Shown: positions 16,700-25,031 of the stretch, one piece after another
How the letters are laid out: every line of letters begins with the position of its first letter
How positions within the stretch are numbered: the first letter of the stretch is position 1
Assembly (NCBI RefSeq): GCF_042655485.1
Contig: NZ_JBHSMC010000020.1
Coordinates: 192,129-256,128, forward strand
Direction of reading: 5' to 3'
Source: Lederbergia graminis
Lineage (GTDB): Bacteria > Bacillota > Bacilli > Bacillales > Bacillaceae_C
DNA length: 64,000 bases
Translations under genes and position numbers: made by a program
The notes under the pieces: model-generated
Told to the model about the DNA's origin: nothing
The model's database searches: none
What the model saw: the letters and a program-made list of their open reading frames with translations, nothing else

Positions 16700-17530
16700 T
16701 TAAAAATGTAAAACTAGTCCATCGTAGGCACATTGCACCCCGAAATTTTTTAGAATAGCGCTTAATTCCTCATGGTTCGGACAATGTTGATGTGTGAAAT
16801 GTGTCGCACAAATTGCTGTCTTCTCTGTAATCGCGCCAATTTCTTTCATTTTAGAGATCATCTCTTCGACCCCATTTATACTTAAATGCCGCGTCTGACC
16901 TGGAAGATTTGCGATATTAGTCCCAACTGTGCACTCGATAATTAATTGGTCAAGTGCGATCCCTTCTAAGTGAGGCCAAACCTCATCCTTATATACCGCT
17001 GTATCGGATGCGATTAATACTCTAGATGTGCCATCATCAATGATGTAATTCACTGCGTCCCCGACTTGTGGATAATGGGTTGCTTTCACTGCTTTTATTT
17101 GATAACCCGCTAGAGTGATAGAATCATAAGGTAAAATTGGGATGCGACGAATTCCCATCGCCTTATCTGTTACTCCAGTTCCATTCAATAGTGTCATCAC
17201 CGAAGGCGGTGCTATAAAATCCATTTGTGGTTTCTCTTCACGATTTGGAAACCCTTGTTTACGCACGACAAGATTTGCTGCATCAAAATGATCACGATGA
17301 CTATGTGTGATAAGTGCATGTTTCACATCCATCAGATGAACATCATGCATATTACAAGCTACTAATAAATCTGGACCCATCTCGACTAACAGATCGTCGT
17401 TAATGAGATAATTGCAACGTTTGCGCAAGTCCTTGCCACGATTTTCTCGGGCATACTCACACCTTGGACAATCACAATACGGAGACGGGATTTGATCAGC
17501 TGCTGCTGTTCCTAAAAAGGTAATCTTCAT
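16700..17530 (-). CDS. PhnP-like metallo-beta-lactamase-fold phosphodiesterase
   Basis: A 276-residue metallo-beta-lactamase-fold hydrolase close to PhnP. It has the extra N-terminal zinc-type motif SPYCDCPRCEYAR (residues 16-28), the di-metal motif THSHRDHFD (about 94-102), a metal Asp in IASDTAVY and a late His pair CATHFTHQH. PhnP proteins cleave cyclic ribose phosphate diesters. Here the gene sits in a sugar-import operon beside a phosphatase instead of in a phosphonate cluster. It lies 40 bases before LplB. I infer processing of an imported cyclic or diester-phosphorylated sugar; the substrate is unproven. Confidence 0.82.
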   Translation of the reverse strand: MKITFLGTAAADQIPSPYCDCPRCEYARENRGKDLRKRCNYLINDDLLVEMGPDLLVACNMHDVHLMDVKHALITHSHRDHFDAANLVVRKQGFPNREEKPQMDFIAPPSVMTLLNGTGVTDKAMGIRRIPILPYDSITLAGYQIKAVKATHYPQVGDAVNYIIDDGTSRVLIASDTAVYKDEVWPHLEGIALDQLIIECTVGTNIANLPGQTRHLSINGVEEMISKMKEIGAITEKTAICATHFTHQHCPNHEELSAILKNFGVQCAYDGLVLHF

Positions 17531-17557
17531 TCGTAATTGCTCCTTTTCAGCTATGTA

Positions 17558-18151
17558 TTATTGTGTTACTTCTTCTTTTTCTAAATGGCGAGTGCAATTG
17601 TATAACTCATATTCCCATCCATTCGCGGACTTTTTAATAATCGTTATCGATGTATTATGAAGCGAATCGTTATGATCTGTTTCAAGAGGGATTAGTTCAT
17701 ATAATGTTTCGATCATAAACTTTCCGTGAGATACGACTAAAATAGTCTTACCAGGGTATCGCTCATGCATCTCCTCCACAAAATGCCTACCTCGAATGCG
17801 CATGGATTGATTACTTTCCTGCCAAAGCTTAAGACTACGCCAATCTTCCCCCCATATCCTAATGCGATCCTCTTCAATCGTTCCTTGAATCTCCCCACGA
17901 TTTTGCTCCCTCAAACGCTGATCAAAATGAATCGGTAAATGAAGCTGCGAAGAGATGATTTCAGCTGTTTGCTTCGTTCGTAGAAGATCACTAGAATAAA
18001 AGAAATCATATTCCCCTTCTGCTAATCGCCTCGCTACTATCTCTGCCTGTTTAAAACCTCTCTCATTCAAAGGATTAGCTGCATGACCCTGTGCTCGCTT
18101 CTCAATATTCCAATCCGTATTGCCATGTCGAACAAAAACAATTCTCGTCAT
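17558..18151 (-). CDS. Histidine phosphatase family protein
   Basis: A 197-residue phosphoglycerate-mutase-like phosphatase. The phosphohistidine motif is FVRHGNTDWN (His 9). The acid Glu is in LREQNRGEIQG near residue 83, and the second catalytic His is in LVVSHGKFM (about 141). It should remove phosphate from a sugar phosphate or similar small molecule in the cytoplasm. First gene of the Lpl-type operon, 27 bases before the PhnP-like gene. A perfect palindromic operator lies 22 bases upstream of its start. Confidence 0.85.
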   Translation of the reverse strand: MTRIVFVRHGNTDWNIEKRAQGHAANPLNERGFKQAEIVARRLAEGEYDFFYSSDLLRTKQTAEIISSQLHLPIHFDQRLREQNRGEIQGTIEEDRIRIWGEDWRSLKLWQESNQSMRIRGRHFVEEMHERYPGKTILVVSHGKFMIETLYELIPLETDHNDSLHNTSITIIKKSANGWEYELYNCTRHLEKEEVTQ

Positions 18152-18172
18152 CTACTAAACTCCTTTACATCT

Positions 18173-18190
18173 ATTTGGAACGTTCCAAAT
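18173..18190. promoter_or_regulatory. 18-bp perfect CG-centred operator
   Basis: ATTTGGAACGTTCCAAAT is perfectly palindromic around CG, the hallmark of LacI/GalR operators. It lies directly upstream of the phosphatase-PhnP-LplBC-binding-protein operon. The nearby LacI-type gene (11825-12847) is the best candidate regulator. No second copy was noticed in the window. Confidence 0.65.
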
Positions 18191-18261
18191 ACAGAATAAG
18201 CTATCAACATTAACCCGAAGTTAACATCACGTAAAATCAATATTAATTGTTGGTAAAGGCT

Positions 18262-18423
18262 GGGACATGGGGTCAGGAAAGGTGTCCCGTTTGGTGGTGG
18301 TTGCGTGGGACGCGGGGTCAGGAACTGTGTCCCATTTGGCGGTGGTTGCGTGGGACGCGGGGTCAGGAAAGGTGTCCCGTTTGGCGGTGGTTGCGTGGGA
18401 CGCGGGGTCAGGAACTGTGTCCC
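18262..18423 (+). repeat. Tandem array of four GGGACA repeats, 45-bp period
   Basis: Units start at 18262, 18307, 18352 and 18397, exactly 45 bases apart. Each is GGGACG/A, GGGGTCAGGAA, then GTGTCCC, joined by TTTGGYGGTGGTTGCGT. The alternation AAAGG/CTGTG shows a doubled two-unit copy. Because 45 is a multiple of three, both strands give open frames with 15-residue repeats; these are not genes. Confidence 0.9.
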
Positions 18424-18444
18424 ATTTAGGAGGGATTGGGATTG

Positions 18445-19075
18445 ATTGTTTCAACGTGACTGCTTCACGAGGATTTGATTTTAGAAGGGCACGATGCGAC
18501 TTCTTGCGTGACCTCTTCCCACAGATCTGACTTTACCTAGGAACGATGAAGCCCCCAACATGACCACCTTACGAAGTTTCAACTCTAGCTGGGCACGTTG
18601 AACCTCCTTGCGTGACCACTTCACCAAGATTTAACCCTAACCGGGAACGGTGAACCTTCCAGCGTGACCACCGCACGAAGTTTCAACTCTAGCTGGGCAC
18701 GTTGAACCTCCTTGCGTGACCACTTCACCAAGATTTAACCCTAACCGGGAACGGTGAACCTTCCAGCGTGAACACCGCACGAAGTTTCAACTCTAGCCGG
18801 GCACGTTGAACCTCCTTGCGTGACCACTTCACCAAGATTTAACCCTAACCGGGAACGGTGAACCTTCCAGCGTGACCACCTCACGAAGTTTCAACTCTAC
18901 CCGGGCACGATGAACCTTCCAGCGTGCCCTCATCACGAAGTTTCAACTCTAGCAGGGCACGATGAACCTTCCAACGTGACCACCTCACGAAAATTCAGCT
19001 CCAGCTGGGTACGATGAACCTTCCATCGTGCCCACCTCACGAAGATTCAGCTCCAGCTGGGCACGATGACACTCA
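18445..19075. repeat. 52-bp tandem array 1 (about 12 units)
   Basis: Unit starts (GAAGTTTCAACTC or variants) fall at 18469, 18521, 18573, 18625, 18677, 18729, 18781, 18833, 18885, 18937, 18989 and 19041: an exact 52-bp step each time. In the middle the copies alternate to give a 104-bp higher-order unit repeated three times. Each unit has dyads such as CGTGA-N5-TCACG and GGGCACG-N13-CGTGCCC. It is GC-richer than the surroundings. No frame is maintained and no unit is identical with a unique spacer, so it is neither a gene nor a CRISPR. It sits between the cysK terminator and the phosphatase promoter. Confidence 0.9.
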
Positions 19076-19144
19076 CCGCATATCTACTTTACAAACTTTT
19101 CATCATCACAGACATGAGTAGCTACAGAACATCCCTCCAGAACA

Positions 19145-19186
19145 CAAAAAAATAGAGCCACCTCTAAAAAAGGCAACTCTATTTAT
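19145..19186 (-). terminator. Terminator downstream of cysK
   Basis: Reverse strand AAATAGAGTTGCC pairs with GGTGGCTCTATTT, followed by TTTTTTTGTG. It lies beyond the GGGACA cluster that follows cysK, so that cluster is probably transcribed in the cysK 3' UTR. Confidence 0.8.
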
Positions 19187-19266
19187 TCTAGGACGAGGTG
19201 GATGAGCTCTTGTCTTACATATGCTCTCCTCTATTTACCAAGAGTCATGCATTATCTTTTATTAGT

Positions 19267-19407
19267 GGGACAAGGAACCTGACCCCCTGTCCCATGTGAC
19301 CCCGTGTCCCATGTCCCAAAGAGCCTGCCCCCTGTCCCACCACACCCCAGCTCAATTTAAAGAGGGACAACTCTCCTGACCCCTTGTCCCACCTGCCCCC
19401 ATGTCCC
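19267..19407 (-). repeat. GGGACA-family cluster in cysK 3' region
   Basis: Three or four damaged units read on the reverse strand, with cores GGGGTCAGG, GGGGGCAGG and GGGGTCACATGG. It starts 6 bases past the cysK stop codon and runs to about 80 bases before the cysK terminator. Confidence 0.8.
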
Positions 19408-19412
19408 ACCAA

Positions 19413-20336
19413 TCATTCCGGGAATAAGTCCGTTGATAGGTAACGTTCTCCCGTATCAGGTGCAAGGCAGAGTACTCGTGCATCACGTGGAAGTGTTTTT
19501 GCGATTTCCAGTGCGAAGTGGGCAGAAGCAGCTCCAGAAGCTCCGACGAAAATTCCTTCTTCTGCAGCAAGTTGTCTAGCCATTGTTTGTGCATCTTCAT
19601 CCTTAATATGTAAGATTTCATCATATATATGTTGATTCAATATTGCCGGGATAAATCCTGGTCCTGTACCTGGAATTTTATGTGGACCTGGTTCCCCACC
19701 AGATAATACAGGTGATCCATGTGGTTCTACTACATAGATTTTTAAATCAGGGATTTCCTTCTTCAATTCTTCCCCTGTTCCAGTAACCGTTCCGCCTGTT
19801 CCCGCAGTTAATACGAAAGCATCTAGCTTCCCATCAAATGCTTCCAAAATTTCTACAGCTGTCGTATGGCGATGCGCATCAGAATTTGCTTCATTTTCGA
19901 ATTGCATCGGAATAAAGCTATGTGGAATTTCACTTGCTAGTCGATTCGCCTCTTCGATAGCACCTGCCATTCGCTTGCTAGCTGGTGTTAAAATCACTTC
20001 TGCACCATACGCCTTCATAATTCTTACCCGTTCTTTTGTCGCGTTATCCGGCATTGTTACAATCCGACGATAGCCTTTTATCGCAGCAACCATGCAAATT
20101 CCAATCCCCGTATTCCCAGAAGTCGGCTCAATAATCGTGCTTTTACCCGGGATCAACTTTCCTTCTTTTTCCGCTTGCTCAATCATATTTAAAGCAGCAC
20201 GATCCTTTACACTTCCACCTGGGTTAAACGATTCCAGCTTCATAAAAACTTGAGCACCATTCTCATCCGGTAACTTATTCAACTTTACAATCGGTGTTTT
20301 ACCAATCAAATCAATTAACGAATTAAATATTTTCAT
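19413..20336 (-). CDS. cysK: Cysteine synthase (O-acetylserine sulfhydrylase)
   Basis: A 307-residue PLP enzyme that makes cysteine from O-acetylserine and sulfide. The PLP lysine is in NPGGSVKDRAA (about residue 44), the substrate loop is EPTSGNTGIG (about 69-78), and the phosphate-binding loop is TAGTGGTVTGTG (about 176-187). Length and order are normal for CysK. It is transcribed away from the ssu-type importer, so a sulfur-acquisition theme links the two. CymR control is likely from knowledge of Bacillaceae, but no convincing CymR box was found in the spacer. Confidence 0.93.
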   Translation of the reverse strand: MKIFNSLIDLIGKTPIVKLNKLPDENGAQVFMKLESFNPGGSVKDRAALNMIEQAEKEGKLIPGKSTIIEPTSGNTGIGICMVAAIKGYRRIVTMPDNATKERVRIMKAYGAEVILTPASKRMAGAIEEANRLASEIPHSFIPMQFENEANSDAHRHTTAVEILEAFDGKLDAFVLTAGTGGTVTGTGEELKKEIPDLKIYVVEPHGSPVLSGGEPGPHKIPGTGPGFIPAILNQHIYDEILHIKDEDAQTMARQLAAEEGIFVGASGAASAHFALEIAKTLPRDARVLCLAPDTGERYLSTDLFPE

Positions 20337-20399
20337 CCATCTCTTCCTCTCTAAAAATAAATACTAACACAAATTTTCTTAATTTATAATTAAAAGTTA

Positions 20400-20427
20400 T
20401 TGACTTTATTGCATATGTATATATAAT
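20400..20427 (+). promoter_or_regulatory. Sigma-A promoter of the ssu operon
   Basis: TTGACT at 20400-20405 and TATAAT at 20422-20427, 16 bp apart. This near-consensus promoter leaves a leader of about 95 bases before ssuB. No S-box or other riboswitch is visible in that leader. Confidence 0.7.
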
Positions 20428-20527
20428 AAATGTTATTATTCCGATTCATTAACTTTGATTTAATTATACATCGCTCATTTTAGATGCGCAATGACCAATT
20501 GGTTTTAGACATAAAGGGGTGACAAAC

Positions 20528-21304
20528 ATGTTCTTAACAATACAAGATGTTCAAAAAAACTTCGGAAATACGGAACAAGTGTTAAAAGATATAAATCTAT
20601 CCATAGAGGAAGGCGAATTTGTTTCCTTATTAGGTCCTTCTGGTTGTGGTAAATCGACACTACTTAACATCGTTGCTGGGCTCCTTTCTCCTAGTGAAGG
20701 GCAAATAACGTTGGACAATCAAAAAATCATCAAGCCAGGTAAAGATCGTGGCATGGTCTTTCAACAAGCAGCTCTTTTCCCATGGCTTACTGTTGAAGAA
20801 AATGTCATGTTTCCATTAAAAAAAGAAATGAAAAAAGCAGAGGCACGAGAAATTGCTCATAAATACTTAAAACTTGTGCAATTAAGCAACTATGCAAAAC
20901 ACTCACCACATGAATTATCCGGTGGGATGCAACAAAGAGTGGCGATTGCACGGGCTTTAGCAGTTAATCCTCGAGTTCTATTAATGGATGAACCGTTCGG
21001 AGCACTTGATGAACAAACGCGCTCTCGCCTCCATCATGAACTTGAAAAAATCTGGATAGAAACAAAGAAAACAATTCTTTTTGTAACACATAGTATTCAT
21101 GAAGCTATTAAACTATCAGACAGAATTATCGTCATGGGTACACACCCAGGCAGGATTTTAAAGGAAATCCGCGTGGATATCGAAAGACCACGGGAGCAGC
21201 ACTTAGAGAAGATGGCAGAATATGAAAAAGAGATTTTGAACTTATTAAAAGTAGAATTAGATAAAGTAGAAAATGAGGAATTACAGTATGCATCTAGCTA
21301 TTAA
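20528..21304 (+). CDS. ssuB: Sulfonate/nitrate/taurine-type ABC transporter ATPase
   Basis: A 258-residue ATPase of the NitT/TauT/SsuB family. Walker A GPSGCGKST (about 37-45), Q-loop FQQAALFPW, signature LSGGMQQRVAIARAL, Walker B VLLMDEPFGALD and the H-loop VTHSIHEA are all intact. It powers the SsuC/SsuA-like partners downstream. ATG 20528 is chosen because AAGGGGTG precedes it by 6 bases. Its 3' end overlaps the permease start by 17 bases. The assignment to sulfonates rests on the neighbouring cysK; other substrates such as thiamine precursors or nitrate cannot be ruled out. Confidence 0.85.
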   Translation: MFLTIQDVQKNFGNTEQVLKDINLSIEEGEFVSLLGPSGCGKSTLLNIVAGLLSPSEGQITLDNQKIIKPGKDRGMVFQQAALFPWLTVEENVMFPLKKEMKKAEAREIAHKYLKLVQLSNYAKHSPHELSGGMQQRVAIARALAVNPRVLLMDEPFGALDEQTRSRLHHELEKIWIETKKTILFVTHSIHEAIKLSDRIIVMGTHPGRILKEIRVDIERPREQHLEKMAEYEKEILNLLKVELDKVENEELQYASSY

Positions 21305-22055
21305 ACGTATCAGCTTTTATGTTCTATTAGTAATACTTTGGGACGTATCCATTCGCATTTTTGACGTTCCAAAAATCATTCTGCCTGGCCCATTAGATGT
21401 TTTCAAAAGTTTACGAGATAGCATAGGCGATGGATCCTTATTTTCCGATTTAGGTGCAAGTTTTACTAGACTATCCATCGGTCTAGCAATTGCTTTAACA
21501 ATCGGAGTTTTACTTGGAGTATTTTTAGCAAAAGTAAAAACTGCTGATGAAACAATTGGTTCTTTAATTATTGCACTACAAAGTATTCCAAGTATTGTTT
21601 GGCTTCCATTAGCGATTATGTGGTTTGGCTTAAATGAAAAATCGGTAATTTTCATCGTTGTTTTGGGCGCCGCAATTGTGATGACCATCAACATGAGAAC
21701 TGGAATAAAAAATGTTACGCCACTTTATATAAAAGCAGCGCAAACAATGGGATCACGTGGAATTGACTTGTTTTTCCGGGTCATCTTCCCTGCATCCATT
21801 CCCTACGCCGTTACAGGACTTCGACTCGCTTGGGCATTTGCATGGCGTGCGCTTATGGCTGGTGAACTTTTAAGTACAGGTCCAGGATTAGGCTATACAT
21901 TAAGATATGCGTCTGATTTTGGACGAATGGATATGGTAATTGCCATTATGGTTGTTATAGGAATTATTGGAGTAACAGTAGATTTATTAATATTCCAACG
22001 AATTGAAAAACGCGTCATGATTAAATGGGGACTTGAAGAGAAAAAAGCCGCATAA
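21288..22055 (+). CDS. ssuC: ABC transporter permease, SsuC/TauC-like
   Basis: A 255-residue permease with six membrane helices. The EAA-like loop is YIKAAQTMGSRGIDLFFRVI with IFPASIPYAVTGLRLA following. Position and motifs fit the BPD_transp_1 NitT/TauT group. Two ATGs are possible; 21288 has AGGA eight bases upstream and is preferred over 21273, which has no site. It overlaps ssuB and is followed 14 bases later by the binding protein, so the three are one operon. Confidence 0.85.
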   Translation: MHLAIKRISFYVLLVILWDVSIRIFDVPKIILPGPLDVFKSLRDSIGDGSLFSDLGASFTRLSIGLAIALTIGVLLGVFLAKVKTADETIGSLIIALQSIPSIVWLPLAIMWFGLNEKSVIFIVVLGAAIVMTINMRTGIKNVTPLYIKAAQTMGSRGIDLFFRVIFPASIPYAVTGLRLAWAFAWRALMAGELLSTGPGLGYTLRYASDFGRMDMVIAIMVVIGIIGVTVDLLIFQRIEKRVMIKWGLEEKKAA

Positions 22056-22069
22056 GGAGGATATAAAAA

Positions 22070-23050
22070 ATGAAAAAGTGGATTTTATCATTATTTGTTT
22101 TACTAGTTGTAGGTGTTTTAGCTGCATGTGGAGATGATTCCGATGCGAATAAAGTAAAAATCGGGTATTTCCCAAATATTGACCATGCTCCTGCAATGGT
22201 CGCAAAGGAAAAAGGTTATTTCCAAGAGGCACTTGGTGAAGATGTAGAAATTGAATATGTGACATTCCCAGATGGTGGAACATTTATGACTGCTTTAAAT
22301 TCTGGAGAAATTGATGCAGGATTAGTAGGACCTGCTCCAGTATTAAACAACTATTCTAATGGTGCTGATGTTAAAATCATAGGTGGAGCTTCATCTGGTG
22401 GTACAGTAGTTGTTGCAAGTAAAGAAAGTGGAATTAATAGTTTAGAAGATATCGAAGGTAAGACTTTTATCACACCTGGTATCGGTTGTACACATGATGT
22501 CCAATTTGAAAAGTTCTTATTGGAAAAAGGTATTGATAAATTAGCTTCAGACCGTATTGGTGGTAGTTTGAAACATACAACTGGAAAACCAGCAACATAT
22601 CAAGGATTATTTGAATCTGGTCAAGTCGACCTCGCTGCAGTACCTGAGCCTTGGGCATCGATCCTTGTCGACAAAGGTGCAAAAGTAGTCGTAAGCACAG
22701 AGGAAATCGCTTATGGAGAAACACTTCCTAACGTTGTATTAGCTGCAAGTGGTTCACTTCTTGAAGATAGACCAGAAATTGCAAAAGCAATTTTAGAAGC
22801 GGAAGAACGTGCAGTAGAGTACATTAACAACAATAAAGAAGAAGCACTAGACATTACCATTAAAGCAATCAAAGATATTACAAAACAAGAGTTAGATAAA
22901 GACTTAATGGCAAAAGCAATGGAACGTATTACGTACACAACAGAAATCGATGAAGACTTACTAAAAGAATTCGGTCATGCTTCATTTGAACTTGAATTCC
23001 TAAAAGAAAAACCAAACTTCGACGGAATCGTCGTTTCAAACATCAACTAG
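22070..23050 (+). CDS. ssuA: ABC substrate-binding lipoprotein, SsuA/TauA-like
   Basis: A 326-residue binding lipoprotein. The signal MKKWILSLFVLLVVGV ends in lipobox LAAC. The NMT1/SsuA-like domain starts KVKIGYFPNIDHAPAMVAKE, with the ligand-pocket segments LVGPAPVLNNY and AVPEPWASIL. It captures the substrate outside the membrane and passes it to SsuC. AAGGAGG precedes ATG. A strong terminator follows directly after the stop. No monooxygenase (ssuD) is present, so desulfonation would have to be encoded elsewhere. Confidence 0.87.
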   Translation: MKKWILSLFVLLVVGVLAACGDDSDANKVKIGYFPNIDHAPAMVAKEKGYFQEALGEDVEIEYVTFPDGGTFMTALNSGEIDAGLVGPAPVLNNYSNGADVKIIGGASSGGTVVVASKESGINSLEDIEGKTFITPGIGCTHDVQFEKFLLEKGIDKLASDRIGGSLKHTTGKPATYQGLFESGQVDLAAVPEPWASILVDKGAKVVVSTEEIAYGETLPNVVLAASGSLLEDRPEIAKAILEAEERAVEYINNNKEEALDITIKAIKDITKQELDKDLMAKAMERITYTTEIDEDLLKEFGHASFELEFLKEKPNFDGIVVSNIN

Positions 23051-23079
23051 ACGCGTGGGTTACCCCCGCGTCTTTTTTT
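23050..23079 (+). terminator. Terminator of the ssu operon
   Basis: GACGCG and CGCGTC arms, with additional GGG/CCC pairing, followed by TTTTTTT. The hairpin begins at the last base of the stop codon. Confidence 0.85.
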
Positions 23080-23081
23080 AT

Positions 23082-23194
23082 GGGTCACGGGGTCAGGAAC
23101 CTCGTCCCACCACCGAAACACCGCCCTCTCCCTTGGGACATGGGGTCAGGAACCTCGTCCCAAGGAAGGGACAATGTTCCTGACCCCACGTCCC
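23082..23194. repeat. Three GGGACA-family repeats
   Basis: Two forward units (from 23082 and near 23141, GGGGTCAGGAACCTCGTCCC) and one reverse unit near 23168-23194 (GGGACAATGTTCCTGACCCC). It begins just after the ssu terminator. Confidence 0.85.
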
Positions 23195-23317
23195 TAGAAA
23201 TAACTTTGAAATATGAATGCCATTTATGTAAACAAAATAAAATCTCCCTGTTCTTTGTCTATGAAAATTCTATGATACGATTATTTTAAATTAGCAATTA
23301 AAGAATAGGGAGTGTAA

Positions 23318-24100
23318 ATGATGCTGAAAAAGATCATGCCGATTTTGGCAGGTACAGTTCTTACTTTAACAGTAAGTGCAAATGTACAAGCCGCAACCAT
23401 TACAGTTGAAAAAGGAGATACTCTTTGGGGCATTTCACGGGAAAATAATATAACTGTTTCCGACATTAAAATGCTGAATGATCTTACAACAGACCTCATT
23501 CACCCTGGAGATAAACTAACAGTAGCTCCTAAAAAACAATATACAGTGAAAAAAGGCGATACTTTATGGGGCATTGCAAGAAGTCATGGAACTACCGTTT
23601 CACAAGTGAAAGAATGGAACAACTTACATACAAATTTGATTCATCCAGGACTAAAACTAGTAGTCTATGAAGGCGTACAAGCTAAGAAAGCTCCAACCGC
23701 TACAAAATCACAGCCGGCTACTACGAAACAAGCTCCAAAGAAACCAGCTGCACCAGCGGCAAAAAATACGAATTCTACTTCACAAACACCTGCAACAGCG
23801 GTGAAAAGTGAAAAAGAATTTATCATGACTGCTACTGCTTATACAGCTACATGCAAAGGATGTTCAGGCATTACAGCTACAGGTATCAATCTATTAGAAA
23901 ACCCTGACTTAAAAGTGATTTCAGTAGATCCTTCTGTCATTCCACTAGGAAGTAAAGTATATGTAGAAGGCTATGGAGAAGCAATTGCTGGAGATACTGG
24001 TGGAGCAATTAAAGGAAATAAAATTGATGTATTTATCCCATCAAAACAAGACGCCATTAATTTTGGAGTCAAAAAAGTAAAAGTAACAGTTCTAGACTAA
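23318..24100 (+). CDS. LysM-3D cell-wall protein (YocH-like)
   Basis: A 260-residue secreted wall protein. Signal peptide 1-26 ends ANVQAA. Two LysM domains follow (about 28-69 and 75-116; ITVEKGDTLWGISRENN and YTVKKGDTLWGIARSHG) that bind peptidoglycan. Then comes a Pro/Ala/Thr-rich linker, and a C-terminal 3D domain (about 168-260) with its Asp residues in ISVDPSVIPLG, AGDTGGAIKG and KIDVFIP. The layout is that of YocH, a muralytic/wall-turnover protein under WalRK control in B. subtilis. TGTAAA-N5-TAAAAT at 23227 weakly resembles a WalR box. GGGAG lies 5 bases before ATG. Confidence 0.9.
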   Translation: MMLKKIMPILAGTVLTLTVSANVQAATITVEKGDTLWGISRENNITVSDIKMLNDLTTDLIHPGDKLTVAPKKQYTVKKGDTLWGIARSHGTTVSQVKEWNNLHTNLIHPGLKLVVYEGVQAKKAPTATKSQPATTKQAPKKPAAPAAKNTNSTSQTPATAVKSEKEFIMTATAYTATCKGCSGITATGINLLENPDLKVISVDPSVIPLGSKVYVEGYGEAIAGDTGGAIKGNKIDVFIPSKQDAINFGVKKVKVTVLD

Positions 24101-24106
24101 ATAACT

Positions 24107-24136
24107 AGGAATGAGGGTTTCCCTCGTTCCTTTTTT
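24107..24136 (+). terminator. Terminator of the LysM-3D gene
   Basis: AGGAATGAGGG-TTT-CCCTCGTTCCT followed by T residues; an 11-bp stem with one mismatch. Confidence 0.9.
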
Positions 24137-24209
24137 GTATTTTTAAGACTTTATTTCATATAAACTCAAACTATAATAGAAGCATACATATCATAAGGGG
24201 ATGAAAAGA

Positions 24210-24953
24210 ATGAAACAAAATAAATATGATGATCCAAACTTCTTTTCTGCATATGAAAAGATGGAACGATCGATCAACGGTCTTGAAGGTGCTGGAGAAT
24301 GGCATGTTTTTAAAAAAATGCTCCCTGATTTACAAGGTAAACGTGTGCTTGATTTAGGCTGTGGATTTGGCTGGCATTGTCGCTATGCACGGGAACAGCA
24401 AGCTAGTTCTGTTATTGGAGTAGATATTTCCGAAAATATGTTGGAAAAAGCAAGAAAAATGACAGATGATACCGCCATCTCATATAAGAAAATCCCAATA
24501 GAAGATATTAATTTTTCCAAAGAGCAATTTGATGTTGTCATCAGTTCATTGGCATTTCATTATATACAATCATTTAAAACGATATGTGAAAAAGTCCACT
24601 ATTCCTTAAAACCTGGTGGTACATTCATCTTTTCAGTGGAGCACCCGATTTTCACATCACGAAACGAACAAGATTGGTGGTATGATGACGAAGGTAACCC
24701 TCTGCATTGGCCTGTTGATCATTATCAAGCAGAGGGGTTACGTGATACAACCTTCCTTACAAATAATGTTGTAAAATATCACCGGACTCTTTCCACTTAT
24801 ATCAATGACTTAATACAAGTTGGTTTTACCATAAAACAAGTTGAAGAACCCCTTCCATCCGAAGAAACGCTCCATAATATCCCTGAAATGAAAGATGAAT
24901 TGCGAAGACCAATGTTTTTAATCATTTCCACAGAAAAAAGTACGGATAGATAA
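24210..24953 (+). CDS. SAM-dependent methyltransferase
   Basis: A 247-residue class I methyltransferase. Motif I is VLDLGCGFGWHCRYA (about residues 46-60), then VIGVDISENMLEKAR (motif II), FDVVISSLAFHYI (motif IV) and LKPGGTFIFSVEHP (motif VI). The fold is that of UbiE/BioC-like small-molecule methyltransferases; the substrate is unknown. ATG 24210 follows AAGGGG by 9 bases. The earlier ATG at 24201 would be too close. It appears to be a single gene. Confidence 0.85.
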   Translation: MKQNKYDDPNFFSAYEKMERSINGLEGAGEWHVFKKMLPDLQGKRVLDLGCGFGWHCRYAREQQASSVIGVDISENMLEKARKMTDDTAISYKKIPIEDINFSKEQFDVVISSLAFHYIQSFKTICEKVHYSLKPGGTFIFSVEHPIFTSRNEQDWWYDDEGNPLHWPVDHYQAEGLRDTTFLTNNVVKYHRTLSTYINDLIQVGFTIKQVEEPLPSEETLHNIPEMKDELRRPMFLIISTEKSTDR

Positions 24954-25031
24954 CTTTAAGACGAATTGAATATGTAGCTACCAATTGGAACATATTATGT
25001 ATACGTATGTTTTTCAAAGGTGGTAGATAGG

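Noticed and set aside
18227..18530. Open frames of 15-residue repeats on both strands
   Set aside because: They are translations of the 45-bp tandem GGGACA repeats; no ribosome binding site or codon bias.
18445..19075. CRISPR array
   Set aside because: The period is even but no identical repeats are separated by unique spacers; whole units diverge together, and no cas gene is present.
20340..20527. S-box or T-box riboswitch in front of ssuB
   Set aside because: No conserved S-box or T-box blocks and the leader is too short after the promoter.
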